64,000 bases of DNA, from contig NZ_CP121699.1 of the NCBI RefSeq assembly GCF_029761935.1, positions 1,674,001-1,738,000 of the forward strand. Direction: 5' to 3'. Source of the stretch: Microbacterium testaceum. Its GTDB lineage: Bacteria > Actinomycetota > Actinomycetes > Actinomycetales > Microbacteriaceae. Below are positions 8,285 to 16,878 of the stretch, piece by piece (position 1 is the first letter of the stretch; each line of letters starts with the position of its first letter). The position numbers and the translations under genes are program-made. Below the pieces are notes generated by a model. It worked only from the letters and a program-made list of their open reading frames with translations. It did no database searches and had not been told where the DNA came from.

Positions 8285-8773
8285 TCACGCCGGATAGTCG
8301 GCGGGCTCGATCGGTCGCGCCTCGAAGAACGTCTGCAGCACCACGGTCGTGCGCGTGTTCACCTGGGCCGCGGCGCGGATGTCGCGGATCAGCTCTTCGA
8401 GATCTCGGGGCGTCGGCACGCGGACGAACAGCATGTATGCGGCCTCGCCCGCGATGGAGTGGCACGCCTCGATCGGGGTCAGGTGGGCCAGGAGCTCGGG
8501 GGCGTTGTCGGGCTGGGCGGGGTCGAGGGGGGTGATCTCGACGAACGCGGCGAGGGGTCGCCCGAGGGCCTCGGCATCGAGGATCGGACGGTAGCCCTTC
8601 ACAATGCCGCGTGCCTCGAGCCGGCGCAGACGGGATTGCACCGCCGACACCGAGAGCCCCACGCGTTCCGACAGGTGCGAGAGCGTCGCCCGCGCGTCGA
8701 GGGAGATCTCTCGCACGATGGCCGCATCGACGGAGTCCTCGAGGCGAGGGGCGCGGGAAGAGGCCTCGGTCAT
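8285..8773 (-). CDS. Lrp/AsnC family transcriptional regulator
   Basis: A 162-aa feast/famine regulator. The N-terminal helix-turn-helix is LSHLSERVGLSVSAVQSRLRRLEARGIVKGY; the C-terminal ligand-binding (RAM) domain follows (AFVEITPLD, IAGEAAYMLFVRVPT). It is divergent from the DUF6421-SDR genes and only 108 bp away, so it probably controls them and itself. The ATG follows TACTGT by 7 bases, so it is probably leaderless. The effector is unknown; amino acids are usual for the family. Confidence 0.92.
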   Translation of the reverse strand: MTEASSRAPRLEDSVDAAIVREISLDARATLSHLSERVGLSVSAVQSRLRRLEARGIVKGYRPILDAEALGRPLAAFVEITPLDPAQPDNAPELLAHLTPIEACHSIAGEAAYMLFVRVPTPRDLEELIRDIRAAAQVNTRTTVVLQTFFEARPIEPADYPA

Positions 8774-8832
8774 GCGGTCGACAGTACCAGCGGCGCCACG
8801 GACCACTCTGGCGAGGTCCGTAAGTTTTCCGT

Positions 8833-8863
8833 TAGTATCCACGTTCAGCAGGAATTTTTACAG
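8833..8863 (+). promoter_or_regulatory. Promoter of the DUF6421 gene with candidate Lrp-type operator
   Basis: A -10 box TAGTAT (8833-8838) is followed by an AT-rich partial palindrome CAGGAATTTTTACAG (8849-8863). This fits about 12 of 15 positions of the classical Lrp consensus YAGHAWATTWTDCTR. It stands out in a GC-rich intergenic region between the Lrp-type gene and its divergent neighbour. Placement just downstream of the transcription start suggests repression. Confidence 0.45.
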
Positions 8864-8881
8864 CACCGAATGGAGGATGCC

Positions 8882-10279
8882 ATGACCATCGCCACGCCCA
8901 CCCGTGCCGCCGACGATCTGATCGCCGACCACGGCGTCGACACGGTCGAGCAGACCCCCGCCTGGACCCAGCTGAAGAGCGCGGCCACCGCCCTGCAGGC
9001 GCTGCAGGCCAAAGACGGCTCCATCGAGGACACCGCCGCGGCCGCACCCCTGCTCGACGACCTCATCATCGCCATCGAGGCACTCGCCCCCCTCTTCCCC
9101 CACGACCGGTCCTACCTCGCGGCCTCCGTCGCCGACTTCCGCCGGTGGCGCGACGACGGCCTCGACGTGCCCGACTTCCTCGATTCCCTGGTCGCCTTCC
9201 AGCCCCAGGAGCACCGAGTCGACGGCATCCGCCACCTCGTCGTGTTCCCGATGTACACGCAGAACGGCTCCAACGAACGGCACGTCGAGGCGGTGCTCGT
9301 CGAGGCGATCTGGCCCGAGTTCATTGCGCGACTCGAGCACGAGTACACCAACCGCCTGTTCGTCTCGCTGCGTCTGATCGACTTCACCTCGGGCTACGAC
9401 ACGAACTCGGCCGTGCTCTTCCCCGAGACCGTCGCCATGCGCGAGATCCCGACCTTCACCTGGGGCGCGATCTTCCAGGACCGCGAAGCGGCGCGGTACC
9501 GCCGCGTGACCCGCGCCGCTGCCGAGATCACCAAGCTCGACCTCCCCGAGGCCGCCGCCCGCATGCTCGACGACCAGTCGCTCACCGAGCAGACGTTCGT
9601 GATGTGGGACCTCATCCACGACCGCACGCACATGCGCGGCGACCTTCCGTTCGACCCGTTCATGATCAAGCAGCGGATGCCGTTCTTCCTCTACTCGCTC
9701 GAAGAGCTGCGCTGCGACCTCACCGCCTTCCGCGAGTGCGTCTCGCTGCAGGCGCGGCTGTCGGCGCGCGACGACCTCGATGCGACCGAGAAGGCGATGC
9801 TCGAGCACGCCGAGCTCGTCCAGTACGCGGTGATCTTCGACCGCATCTTCCGCTTCGCCATCACCGGGTCCCGGGTACGCAACTACGACGGCCTCGGCGG
9901 ACAGCTGCTGTTCGCCTGGCTGCACCAGCACCGCGTGCTGCACTGGACCGACACCTCCCTCGCGTTCGACTGGGACGAGGTGCCCGCCGCGGTCATCGCC
10001 CTCGCCGACGCGATCGACGAGCTGTATTGGCGCTCGATCGACCGCCCCAAGGTCGCGCACTGGCTCGCCGCCTACGATCTCGTTCGCGGAGTCGTCACAC
10101 CCCACCCCGCTTCGGTGTGGGCGCGCGGACTGTCCGACGAGGTGCTCGCGGGACTGCCGAAGGGCTACACCGACGCGGTGCTCGACGATGAGTTCCCCCT
10201 GTCGATGTTCTTCGAAGCGCTCGAGAAGAAGATGCGCCCGGTCATCGCGTCGACCGCGGGCATCCGCGGCACGGACTGA
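8882..10279 (+). CDS. DUF6421 family protein
   Basis: A 465-aa actinobacterial protein that I place in DUF6421; no enzymatic motif is recognised. Conserved-looking blocks are LVVFPMYTQNGSNERHVEA, FWEFIARLEHEYTNRLFVSL-like sequence near residue 150, WDLIHDRTHMRGDLPFDPFM (a His-rich HDRTHMRG patch that could bind metal) and KQRMPFFLYSLEELRCDL. The start is the ATG preceded at 5 bases by GGAGG. Seven bases downstream begins an SDR gene, and an Lrp-type gene is divergent. This grouping suggests amino-acid-related metabolism, which is inference only. Confidence 0.75.
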   Translation: MTIATPTRAADDLIADHGVDTVEQTPAWTQLKSAATALQALQAKDGSIEDTAAAAPLLDDLIIAIEALAPLFPHDRSYLAASVADFRRWRDDGLDVPDFLDSLVAFQPQEHRVDGIRHLVVFPMYTQNGSNERHVEAVLVEAIWPEFIARLEHEYTNRLFVSLRLIDFTSGYDTNSAVLFPETVAMREIPTFTWGAIFQDREAARYRRVTRAAAEITKLDLPEAAARMLDDQSLTEQTFVMWDLIHDRTHMRGDLPFDPFMIKQRMPFFLYSLEELRCDLTAFRECVSLQARLSARDDLDATEKAMLEHAELVQYAVIFDRIFRFAITGSRVRNYDGLGGQLLFAWLHQHRVLHWTDTSLAFDWDEVPAAVIALADAIDELYWRSIDRPKVAHWLAAYDLVRGVVTPHPASVWARGLSDEVLAGLPKGYTDAVLDDEFPLSMFFEALEKKMRPVIASTAGIRGTD

Positions 10280-10286
10280 CCGTCGC

Positions 10287-11000
10287 ATGAGCTCCCTCGC
10301 GACCGTCCCCGCACCCGCCCCGCACGAGCGGGTGCGGGGGCGTCTCGTGCTGCTGGCCGGCGGAACGAGCGCGGCCGGCCGGGCCTGTGCGCTCGCCCTC
10401 GTCGCGGCGGGGGCGCGCGTCGTGATCGTCGGGTCGAACGCCGATCGGCTGGCCGATTCCGCCGCGTCCGCTCCGGGGGCGGCGACCGAGCAGTGCGATC
10501 TGACCGATCCGGATGCCGTGGCGGCCCTGCGCACGCGCGTGAGCGACGCGCACGGCCCGGTCGACGGTGTCGTGCACCTCGTGGGCGGGTGGCGCGGCGG
10601 AGGCGGGCTGGCCGGGCAGAGCGACGAGGATCTCGCCGTGCTGCTGCGATCGTTCACCGCACTGCGCAACGTGAGCCGCACCTTCGACGACGATCTGCGC
10701 TCCTCGGATGCCGGGCGCCTGGCGATCGTCTCGTCCACGGCCGTGGCGCGCCCCCTCGCCGGGGGCGCCAACTACGCGGCGATGAAGGCCGCGAGCGAGG
10801 CCTGGACGCGAGCCGCCGCGCAGGGCTACGCGAAGCACGCGCGAGACGGGGGACGCGAGCTCTCGGCCGCCGGCGTCATCTTCCGGGTGCGGAGCCTGGA
10901 CGGTCTCGAGCACGCCCTGGCCTCGGCCGTCGTGGCCCTGTGGGACGACGACGCCGCGGCGTGGAACGACGTCGTCGTCGAGATCGAGGCCGGCGGTTAG
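10287..11000 (+). CDS. Short-chain dehydrogenase/reductase (SDR) family protein
   Basis: A 237-aa Rossmann-fold protein. The cofactor loop is AGGTSAAGRACALAL (SDR TGxxxGxG variant), then CDLTDPDAVAALR and VVHLVGGWRGGG. The active-site region is IVSSTAVARPLAGGANYAAMKAA, which supplies Ser, Tyr and Lys (YxxxK). It is co-transcribed with the DUF6421 gene (7-bp gap). Its TAG stop overlaps the TAA stop of the convergent MFS gene. Substrate unknown. Confidence 0.87.
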   Translation: MSSLATVPAPAPHERVRGRLVLLAGGTSAAGRACALALVAAGARVVIVGSNADRLADSAASAPGAATEQCDLTDPDAVAALRTRVSDAHGPVDGVVHLVGGWRGGGGLAGQSDEDLAVLLRSFTALRNVSRTFDDDLRSSDAGRLAIVSSTAVARPLAGGANYAAMKAASEAWTRAAAQGYAKHARDGGRELSAAGVIFRVRSLDGLEHALASAVVALWDDDAAAWNDVVVEIEAGG

Positions 11001-11005
11001 ACCGC
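10993..11005. terminator. Mini-hairpin over overlapping convergent stop codons
   Basis: GCGGT (10993-10997) pairs with ACCGC (11001-11005) around a TAG loop. The loop holds the SDR stop, and the opposite strand's TAA overlaps it. The stem is short, so a terminator role is tentative. Confidence 0.25.
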
Positions 11006-12370
11006 ACCCCCCTCGGCGTCGACCTCGGCCGTCCGATACTGCCGGGAGAGCGTCCGATACGAACGCGTGGAGAAAGCCAGCGCACCCGCGACCACCATCA
11101 CGACGCCCGAGACGGCGAACACCAGCGCGATGCCGCGGGACTCCCCCTCACCGAGCAGCCAGCCCCACGTCGCGCGGCCGTCGTCTGCGTCCATGTACGG
11201 GATGATCAGGAATTGCGCGATCGGCGCGATGAGGAACGACGTCACGGGCGCCGCAGCCGACTCGAACGCCGCGGCGAAACCGAAGACGCGCCCCTGGGTC
11301 TCGAAGGGGACGACCTTCTGGATGACCGTCTGCTCCGCCGCCTCGACCGGCGGGATGAGGGCCATGTAGACCCAAATACCTATCGCGTACAGCCACCACC
11401 ATTCGCGCAGGGTGAAGAGCGCCCCGAGGGCCCCCATCGCGATGACGATCCAGAGCATCGTGCGGATGGGGTTCTTTCCGAGGCCGAACTTCGCGACAAG
11501 ACCACCGCCGACGATGAATCCGGTCGCGGTCACCCCGAGGACGATGCCCCAGATCTGCACGTCGAACATCTCGAGGCCGTACGGATCCATGAGCGCCATG
11601 TAGACGCCGCCGATGAGGTTGTTGAACGTCGAGAAGACGATGAGGGCGAACAGGCCCGGGGCGCGGCGCACGGCCCGGACCGCCCCGCGGAGATCGACGA
11701 CGGGACCGGGAGCCGTGCCGGCGGCGGGGCGCTCCTCGGGGATGCGGATCGTCAACAGGTGGGCGAGCGCGAGGACGGTCAGCGCCAGCGCGATGGCGAG
11801 CGTCCATCCCATGCCGAGGAACCCGACCGACAGCCCGCTGAACACGCTCGTCACGACGAACGCGAGCCCCTGCACGGTGCCGACCAGGCCGTTCGCGTTG
11901 GCGTGACGCTCGACGGGGACGAGGAGCGTCACGGTCGTCGACAGAGCGATGTTGCGAAGGTTCTCGATCACGGCCCCGGCGAGGATGATGCCCGAGAAGA
12001 GCCAGAACCACGGTCCGCCCAGGTCGAGGAGCGCGGCCTCGGGAAACGCCAGCCAGAGCGCCCCCGCTAGAAGGAACGCCACGAGCGTCACGAACCCCGA
12101 GACCACCATGACCCGGTGCTTGCGATGGCGATCGACGAGCGATCCGAACACCATCGCGAACACCGCGAGGAGCAACATGTACGCACCGCCGACGATGCCA
12201 GTGGCGAGGACGGAGCGGGTCTCGAGATAGACCCAGAACGTGAGGGCGAACCAGAGGAAGCTCGTGGTCACGTTGGCGGCGGCGGTGTTGACGAGCACCG
12301 CGAGAAAGGTGCGGCGCCCGGACGACGCGACCGCGTCGACCGGGGCGACGGGGGCCGGACTCTCGGACAT
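10997..12370 (-). CDS. MFS transporter
   Basis: A 457-aa major facilitator protein of about twelve hydrophobic segments. It carries the family loop between helices 2 and 3 (FGSLVDRHRKHRVMVVSG) and a charged central loop near residue 210 (PEERPAAGTAPGPVVDLRG). It resembles the drug/metabolite efflux branch; the substrate cannot be told from sequence. The ATG lies 6 bases after TACCGT in a PafBC-like promoter, so damage-induced expression is possible. Confidence 0.9.
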   Translation of the reverse strand: MSESPAPVAPVDAVASSGRRTFLAVLVNTAAANVTTSFLWFALTFWVYLETRSVLATGIVGGAYMLLLAVFAMVFGSLVDRHRKHRVMVVSGFVTLVAFLLAGALWLAFPEAALLDLGGPWFWLFSGIILAGAVIENLRNIALSTTVTLLVPVERHANANGLVGTVQGLAFVVTSVFSGLSVGFLGMGWTLAIALALTVLALAHLLTIRIPEERPAAGTAPGPVVDLRGAVRAVRRAPGLFALIVFSTFNNLIGGVYMALMDPYGLEMFDVQIWGIVLGVTATGFIVGGGLVAKFGLGKNPIRTMLWIVIAMGALGALFTLREWWWLYAIGIWVYMALIPPVEAAEQTVIQKVVPFETQGRVFGFAAAFESAAAPVTSFLIAPIAQFLIIPYMDADDGRATWGWLLGEGESRGIALVFAVSGVVMVVAGALAFSTRSYRTLSRQYRTAEVDAEGGAV

Positions 12371-12376
12371 AGCGCC

Positions 12377-12398
12377 ACGGTAGACCGGGGGTCCGACA
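12377..12398 (-). promoter_or_regulatory. PafBC-type promoter of the MFS gene
   Basis: On the minus strand, TGTCGGAC (12398-12391), exactly 8 bases, TACCGT (12382-12377), then 6 bases to the ATG at 12370. Fits tTGTCRGtg-N8-TAnnnT. Confidence 0.5.
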
Positions 12399-12434
12399 TT
12401 GACCAGGGCCCGGTCGAACGACGGATCCGCGGGG

Positions 12435-15400
12435 TCAGTCGATGAGGCTGCGGATGTCCGCCGCCGTCAGGCGGGTGCCGCCACCGAACGTCTCGCCCTC
12501 ACCGCCGTCGAGCACGCGGGAGAAGAGCTCGGCCTTCGTCTCGCGCAGGGTCACCACCTTCTGCTCGATGGTGTCGGCGGCCACGAGCCGGTACACGATC
12601 ACGGGGCGGGTCTGCCCGATACGATGCGCGCGGTCGATGGCCTGGTCTTCGACCGCGGGGTTCCACCACGGGTCGAGGAGTACCACGTAGTCCGCCTCCA
12701 CGAGATTGAGGCCCACTCCGCCGGCTTTGAGAGAGATGAAGAACGCCGGGTCGTCGCCCTCGCGGAAGCGGTCGATCTCGACCTGTCGGTGCGTGGTGGC
12801 ACCGTCGAGGTAGCCGGACGGAAGACCCGCCTCGGTGCATCTGTCTCGAGCCGCGCGAAGGAAGCGCGTGAACTGGCTGAGGACGAGGACACGGTGTCCC
12901 TCGGCAGCGGCCTCGGTCACGAGTTCGACCAGGGCGTCGAGTTTGGCGGACGGGGCCTCTCCCTCGTCGACCAACGCCGGATCGAGAGCGAGCTGGCGCA
13001 GCATCGTCAGCGAGCGGAAGATCGCGAAGCGATTGCCCTCGGCATCGTCGAGCAGGCCCAGGAGGCGTTGACGCTCGCGATGGAAGCGCCGGTCGTACAG
13101 CTTGCGATGCGTCGGGTGCAGGGTCACCTCGACCACGGTCTCCTGCTTCGAGGGGAGCTCGGACGCGACGAGTTCTTTCGTCCGTCGCAACAGGAACGGG
13201 CGGATCCGTCGACGGAGCAGGTCGAGGCGCGCGGAATCGGAGTGCTTCTCGATGGGCGTGCGGTACATCGCGGTGAAGGACTCGCGAGTGCCCAGAAGCC
13301 CCGGCGCCACGAGAGACATGAGGGCCCAGAGTTCGAGGAGGTTGTTCTCCATCGGCGTGCCCGTGATGACGAGCGTGAAAGGCACCGAGAGAGAGCGCGC
13401 CGCGCGGTAGCCCCGCGAGGAGGGGTTCTTGATCTGCTGTGCCTCGTCGAGCACGAGTCCCGACCACTCGACCTCGGCGTACTGCTCCTGCTCGAGACGG
13501 AAGAGCGCATAACTCGTGACCACCACGTGCGCACCGGCGGCGACCTCGGAGATGGGGGTGGAGCGTCGCGCCTGCGTCGAGGCGATGGTCGCCACTCGCA
13601 GTCCCGGAGCGAATGCGGCGCACTCGCGAGCCCAGTTGCCCACGACACTCGTCGGCGCCACGATCAGGAACGGGGCCATCTCGGAGTCGGACTCGCGGGC
13701 GACCTCCATCATCGCGATCGCCTGCACGGTCTTGCCGAGGCCCATGTCGTCGGCGAGGACGCCCCCGAGCCCCTGCGTGCGGAGGAAGTGCAGCCAGTCC
13801 AGGCCCGAGCGCTGGTAGTCGCGCAGCGTGGCGCGCAGACCCGCGGGGGATGCGACAGGGGCGAGGGCGGCTTCGTCGGTGAGACCACGCACGCGCAGCC
13901 ACCACTCCGCCTCTTGCGCCGCGAGGAGGCCCAGCTCGGACAGGTCGTCCCAGAGACCGACGTTGTAGCGGTTGAGCTTCAACCCGCCCTCCGGGCGATC
14001 GGCGAGTGTCCGCGCCTCGTCGATGACCGCGCGGAGGCGGTCGAAGGCGGGGGTGTCCAGTCGCACGTAGGACCCGTCGTCCAGGAAGAGAGCCCGGTCG
14101 CCCACGACCAGTGCGGTGTAGAGCGCGGAGAAGTCGACCTCGGTCTCGCCCACCGTGACGCGCGCGTGCAGGTCGAACCAGTCGCTGCCGTCGTCGTCAC
14201 CGGTACGAAGCTCCACGGCAGCCGGCTCGGCCGCCGCGCGATAGGGCGCGGCGCCGTCGGCGACGTTCACTCGGACGTGAGCCAGAGCCTGCATTCGCGG
14301 CACGCCCTCGGCGACGAAGATCGCCGCGTCGGCGGGAGTCCACGCCCGAGGCGGGGTGGCACCCGAGGGGAAAGGTTGCGGAACACCGACGCCGAGCTCG
14401 GTCGCGATGGCCGCCACGGCGTCCCACACCGCGGACTCGTGCGCCTCGTCGCGACGGCCGTTGGTGGACGACCGGTCCCACCGGACGGTGATGGACGCAC
14501 GACCGCCGCGATGGTCGAGGTCGACCTCGAGGACCGGACGTGGCGGAGGCGGCAGGTCGACCGTGCCCCTCGGGGACACCACGGGGGCCTCGAGCTGCAA
14601 GCGCGGAAGATAGTCGCGCAGGAAGACCTCGGAACCCCCGTCGACGGCGAGGGCGCCCGGTCGCGCCAGCAGCCCGCGGACGGCACCGGTCACCGGCGTC
14701 GCCAGGCGCGCGAGGGTGAACCTCTCGTCGTCGCCGTCGCGATCCGCCACGAAAGCGACGGCGACGGCAGGGTCGCCCACCACCCACGACGGCAGCGACG
14801 CGACGTCGTCGTCGACGCCCTCGAGGATCCCCCTCACGTGCAGGGCCGAGCCGCGTCGGTCGACGGCGACCGCAGCCGTCACCTCGGGCTCGAGAATCCG
14901 CACCGGGTGATTCGCACCCGAGGCCGCCACGAGTGGCACCCCGGCCGCGACGACGGCTTCGAGCTGCATCCAGAGGGAATGCGGGGGGACGGCGGAGAGC
15001 GGCATCCATTCGTCGGAGAGGAACGCGCCGTTCCCGGAGCGGCCGAGGCGGCCCAGGCTGTCGAGGGCGGCGCGCGCCCGCGGGTCGGCGGAGAGGAGCG
15101 GCAGCCCCGACCATCCGGCGCGCCCCTTGATCCAGGTACCGCGCGTCCCCCGCATGCCGGGGCGGGCGGTGAGCGTCAGCGCGGTGCTGCGTCCGTGGCC
15201 TCCACCGCGCCGGATGGCGAGGAAGAGGCACAGGTCGACGGCCTGCTCGTCGTCGACCCGGGCGCCGACCGTGAGCAATTCGTCGAGGGTGCGCTGCCAC
15301 TCGGGGCGCGGCGGCCGGCCGGCCGAGATCATCCGGTCGAAGAGCACCACCGCTGCGGCGCACGAATGCTCGCACTCGGGACCGCGGCCGCACGAGCACC

Positions 15401-15611
15401 AGCCGGACACGCGCGTGAATTCCGTGGGCACGCGCAGTTCGAGGTGTTCGTACCCGGCTGCCCCGAAGGACTGCGCGGAGACGACGAGAACACCGTCGAA
15501 CGCCTTCACGTCGCCGACTTCGACCGAGCCGTAGATGAGGAGCCGGTCGGCGCGCGACATCGCCGCCGGGGAGAAGATCTCGCCGGCGATGCTGAGCGCC
15601 TCGGGGTCCAT
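12435..15611 (-). CDS. SNF2-family DEAD/DEAH helicase with SWIM zinc finger
   Basis: A 1058-aa Swi2/Snf2 ATPase. A SWIM zinc finger lies at residues 72-82 (CSC...CEH), followed by a long central region. The C-terminal half carries the translocase motifs: Walker A in VLADDMGLGKTVQ, Walker B DEAQ in LVLDEAQQIKNPSSR, ITGTPMENNLLELW, and the helicase C-terminal motifs KAGGVGLNLVEADYVVLLDP and AIDRAHRIGQTRPV. Such enzymes remodel protein-DNA complexes, often in repair. ATG 15611 is preferred; a GTG two codons upstream is possible. Confidence 0.93.
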   Translation of the reverse strand: MDPEALSIAGEIFSPAAMSRADRLLIYGSVEVGDVKAFDGVLVVSAQSFGAAGYEHLELRVPTEFTRVSGWCSCGRGPECEHSCAAAVVLFDRMISAGRPPRPEWQRTLDELLTVGARVDDEQAVDLCLFLAIRRGGGHGRSTALTLTARPGMRGTRGTWIKGRAGWSGLPLLSADPRARAALDSLGRLGRSGNGAFLSDEWMPLSAVPPHSLWMQLEAVVAAGVPLVAASGANHPVRILEPEVTAAVAVDRRGSALHVRGILEGVDDDVASLPSWVVGDPAVAVAFVADRDGDDERFTLARLATPVTGAVRGLLARPGALAVDGGSEVFLRDYLPRLQLEAPVVSPRGTVDLPPPPRPVLEVDLDHRGGRASITVRWDRSSTNGRRDEAHESAVWDAVAAIATELGVGVPQPFPSGATPPRAWTPADAAIFVAEGVPRMQALAHVRVNVADGAAPYRAAAEPAAVELRTGDDDGSDWFDLHARVTVGETEVDFSALYTALVVGDRALFLDDGSYVRLDTPAFDRLRAVIDEARTLADRPEGGLKLNRYNVGLWDDLSELGLLAAQEAEWWLRVRGLTDEAALAPVASPAGLRATLRDYQRSGLDWLHFLRTQGLGGVLADDMGLGKTVQAIAMMEVARESDSEMAPFLIVAPTSVVGNWARECAAFAPGLRVATIASTQARRSTPISEVAAGAHVVVTSYALFRLEQEQYAEVEWSGLVLDEAQQIKNPSSRGYRAARSLSVPFTLVITGTPMENNLLELWALMSLVAPGLLGTRESFTAMYRTPIEKHSDSARLDLLRRRIRPFLLRRTKELVASELPSKQETVVEVTLHPTHRKLYDRRFHRERQRLLGLLDDAEGNRFAIFRSLTMLRQLALDPALVDEGEAPSAKLDALVELVTEAAAEGHRVLVLSQFTRFLRAARDRCTEAGLPSGYLDGATTHRQVEIDRFREGDDPAFFISLKAGGVGLNLVEADYVVLLDPWWNPAVEDQAIDRAHRIGQTRPVIVYRLVAADTIEQKVVTLRETKAELFSRVLDGGEGETFGGGTRLTAADIRSLID

Positions 15612-15737
15612 GTGCACTCCGCCATTCTTCCGGGCCCCACCGACATCCCGGCGCCGCCGGGGACGCGAAAGGGGAGAACGCTCCGAGACGCATCCCTGGG
15701 GAGGAGGGTCATGTCCCCCGGTCGTTACGCTGGAGGA

Positions 15738-16805
15738 GTGACCACCCTCCACGATTCCTCGGTGCGCGGTTTCGCCTCCGACAACTACTCCGGCATCCAC
15801 CCCGATGTCCTCGCCGCGATCTCCGCCGCCAACGAAGGCCACCAGGTCGCCTACGGCGAAGACGTCTACACCTCCCGCCTCCAGGAGCTGTTCGTCTCGC
15901 TGCTCGGCGACGGCGTCGAGGCCTACCCGGTCTTCAACGGCACCGGCGCCAACGTGGTCGGCCTGCAGTCGATGCTCCCCCGCTGGGGCGCCGTGATCTC
16001 GGCATCCACCGCGCACATCAACGTGGACGAGGGCGGCGCTCCCGAGCGAGTCGGCGGCATCAAGCTGCTGACCGTCCCGACCGACGACGGCAAGCTGACC
16101 CCCGAGCTCGTCGACCGCGAGGCCTGGGGATGGGGAGACGAGCACCGCGCGCAGCCGCTGGTCGTCTCGATCACGCAGTCGACCGAACTCGGCACCCTCT
16201 ACACGGTCGACGAGATCCGCGAGCTCGCCGCCCACGCCCACGGCCACGGCATGCGCCTGCACATGGACGGCGCGCGCATCTCGAACGCCGCCGCGGCCCT
16301 CGACGTTCCCCTGCGGTCCTTCACGCGCGACGCCGGCGTCGACGTGCTGAGCTTCGGGGGGACGAAGAACGGCGCGATGATCGGCGAGGCCATCGTCGTG
16401 CTCGACCCCGAGGCCTCGACCGGGCTCACGTACCTGCGCAAGCTCGACATGCAGCTGTCGAGCAAGATGCGGTTCGTCTCGGCGCAGCTGGTCGCTCTGC
16501 TCGAGAACGACCTGTGGCTGAAGAACGCGCGTCACTCCAACGCGATGGCGCAGCGCCTGCGCAAGGGCATCGAGGCGGGTCTCTCCGACGGCTCGATCCA
16601 GGGCGTCGAGTTCACCCAGCCGACGCAGGCCAACGGCGTGTTCGCGATCCTGCCGGCCGGCGTCGCCGACCGCCTGCGTCAGAGCTTCCGCTTCTACGAC
16701 TGGGACGAACTGCGCCGCGAGGTGCGGTGGATGTGCTCGTTCGACACGACCGAGGCCGACATCGACGCCTTCATCGCGGCGATCGCGCGCGAAACGACGG
16801 CCTGA
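15738..16805 (+). CDS. Threonine aldolase / beta-eliminating lyase family PLP enzyme
   Basis: A 355-aa fold-type I PLP enzyme of the low-specificity threonine aldolase family. It shows SDNYSGIHPDVLAAI near the N-terminus, NGTGANVVGLQ, the aspartate of LHMDGARISNAAAAL, and the PLP-binding Lys210 in LSFGGTKNGAMIGEA. The usual reaction is cleavage of threonine or allo-threonine to glycine and acetaldehyde. The GTG start lies 7 bases after TACGCT, suggesting a leaderless message. An ATG at 15711 with its own weak ribosome site is the alternative. It is divergent from the SNF2 gene. Confidence 0.9.
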   Translation: MTTLHDSSVRGFASDNYSGIHPDVLAAISAANEGHQVAYGEDVYTSRLQELFVSLLGDGVEAYPVFNGTGANVVGLQSMLPRWGAVISASTAHINVDEGGAPERVGGIKLLTVPTDDGKLTPELVDREAWGWGDEHRAQPLVVSITQSTELGTLYTVDEIRELAAHAHGHGMRLHMDGARISNAAAALDVPLRSFTRDAGVDVLSFGGTKNGAMIGEAIVVLDPEASTGLTYLRKLDMQLSSKMRFVSAQLVALLENDLWLKNARHSNAMAQRLRKGIEAGLSDGSIQGVEFTQPTQANGVFAILPAGVADRLRQSFRFYDWDELRREVRWMCSFDTTEADIDAFIAAIARETTA

Positions 16806-16836
16806 GCTCGCGCCCGCACGCACTCACGTCGCACCC

Positions 16837-16872
16837 AGGGCCGCGGCATCCGGAAAGGGATGCCGCGGCCCT
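16837..16872. terminator. Strong hairpin terminator
   Basis: A perfect 15-bp stem: 16837-16851 pairs with 16858-16872, with a 6-base loop. It lies between the lyase gene and the convergent M3 peptidase gene. There is no U-tract, so it probably serves both strands. The stem embeds the over-represented GGCATCC/GGATGCC word. Confidence 0.75.
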
Positions 16873-16878
16873 CGACGT

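Noticed and set aside
15723-15734. PafBC-type promoter before the threonine aldolase-like gene
   Set aside because: A TGTC is present upstream of TACGCT, but the spacing is two bases short and GG after TGTC is missing.
12399-16805. Very long open frame (over 1400 codons) on the plus strand opposite the SNF2 gene
   Set aside because: It is the mirror frame of the GC-rich SNF2 gene and only becomes real at the lyase start (15738). Its translation upstream is Arg/Gly/His-rich with no domain.
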